This document shows positions 63,484 to 64,000 of a stretch of DNA of 64,000 nt, piece by piece. The stretch spans positions 248,001 through 312,000 of the forward strand of contig NZ_JNZS01000010.1 in NCBI RefSeq assembly GCF_000718515.1, written 5' to 3'. Every line of letters starts with the position of its first letter. Positions within the stretch are counted from its first letter, which is position 1. The notes under the pieces were generated by a model. It was not told the DNA's origin, did not search any database, and was given only the letters and a program-made list of their open reading frames with translations. A program made the position numbers and the translations under genes. This DNA is from Micromonospora parva. GTDB taxonomy: Bacteria > Actinomycetota > Actinomycetes > Mycobacteriales > Micromonosporaceae.

Positions 63484-64000
63484 TCAGTGGGCGCGGACCG
63501 CGACGACCGTGTACGGCGTGGTGGCGGTCGGTGGTGTGGTGAACCGGGCGTTGGGCAGGTAGAGCCGGCCCAACGCCGCGGCGACGGTGGTGGGCACGTC
63601 GAAGTTCGGGTCGGTGATGGTGCCGGTGCGGGTTCCGGCGGTGCCGGCGTGGTTGAGCCGGACCACGGCGATCAGGTTGAGGCGGTTCTGCACGACGTAG
63701 AGGGTGCGGCCGAGCAGCAACAGTCCGTCACCGTTGGTGAAGGTGTGCCCCGGCACGTCCACGACGGTGCTCGCGCCGGTCGCCGGGTCGACCCGGTACA
63801 GCGTGCCGGTGGTGGACTGGACGACGATCAGTGCCCGGCCGTCCGGTGTGGTGGTGATGCCGTTGAGGTTGACGCCGGTGCCGACCTGCTCGTACGCGCC
63901 GGTCAGGGTGATCGTGGTGACGGCGTCGGCGGGCGGCAGCGACCCACCGCGACCGAACGGCAGCCGGTAGAGCACCGGCCGGTTCGAGTCGGTGAAGTAC
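63484..64000 (-). CDS. Beta-propeller protein (SMP-30/YncE-like), 5' truncated by window edge
   Basis: An open frame from the right window edge down to the stop at 63484 (about 172 residues). It shows repeated blades: VNLNGITTTPDGRALIVVQSTTGTLYRVD, then TFTNGDGLLLLGRTLYVVQNRLNLIAVVRL, then TVAAALGRLYLPNARF. This is the pattern of SMP-30/YncE-like propellers, many of which are secreted in actinobacteria. The start is outside the window, so size, signal peptide and function cannot be judged. Confidence 0.75.
   Translation of the reverse strand, partial: YFTDSNRPVLYRLPFGRGGSLPPADAVTTITLTGAYEQVGTGVNLNGITTTPDGRALIVVQSTTGTLYRVDPATGASTVVDVPGHTFTNGDGLLLLGRTLYVVQNRLNLIAVVRLNHAGTAGTRTGTITDPNFDVPTTVAAALGRLYLPNARFTTPPTATTPYTVVAVRAH

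Overview
The window is a high-GC actinobacterial chromosome segment, very probably from Micromonospora or another Micromonosporaceae (inferred from gene content, codon bias and intergenic elements; no rRNA is present to confirm it). It is densely packed on both strands. I see no tRNA, rRNA, CRISPR array, integrase, transposase or plasmid function. The two ends cut genes: a LysR-type regulator on the left and a beta-propeller protein on the right.

Region 1 (1-24.5 kb) is a mixed housekeeping and accessory region. It holds an atypical NAD-dependent epimerase, a GNAT-like acyltransferase, an XRE/MmyB-type regulator divergent from a SnoaL-like protein, two secreted proteins (ThuA domain; PQQ-type sugar dehydrogenase) that share a C-terminal fascin-like beta-trefoil, a TetR gene facing a MarR-MFS efflux operon, a PAP2 membrane phosphatase, a methyltransferase, a Mug-type DNA glycosylase, an ArsR-SRPBCC pair with a clear palindromic operator, a ChaA-like antiporter, an ECF42-type sigma factor with its DGPF (YCII) partner, a zinc metallopeptidase, a HAD phosphatase, a MacB-like ABC exporter and an orphan NarL-type response regulator.

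Region 2 (24.7-61.4 kb) is the actinobacterial Pup-proteasome neighbourhood in its conserved order: RecB-like Fe-S nuclease, M50 site-2 protease, trmI, ferredoxin, arc (mpa), dop, pup, an endonuclease VII-like HNH gene, prcB, prcA, pafA, pafB, pafC, tatA, tatC, a diacylglycerol kinase-like gene and helY. Pup is charged by PafA after Dop deamidates its C-terminal Gln; ARC unfolds pupylated proteins into the PrcAB chamber; PafBC is the DNA-damage transcription activator. The locus is interrupted twice by glycan genes. Between arc and dop lies GtrA + acetyltransferase/aminotransferase/oxidoreductase (WbpD/E/B-like) + DPM1-like GT2 + DUF2142. Between prcA and pafA lies a complete dTDP-L-rhamnose set (rmlA, B, C, D) with DUF2304, GT2, flippase and rhamnosyltransferase-like genes.

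Region 3 (61.4-64 kb) has a three-motif MHYT membrane sensor, a secreted endonuclease/exonuclease/phosphatase-family protein and the truncated propeller.

A feature running through the whole window is an extended -10 hexamer of form TANNNT placed 6-9 nt (usually 7) before the start codon, with no Shine-Dalgarno, at about 17 genes. This is the signature of leaderless transcription and was used here to choose several starts. Two copies of a dispersed palindromic intergenic element (18.15 and 49.49 kb) and nine to eleven strong hairpin terminators complete the picture.
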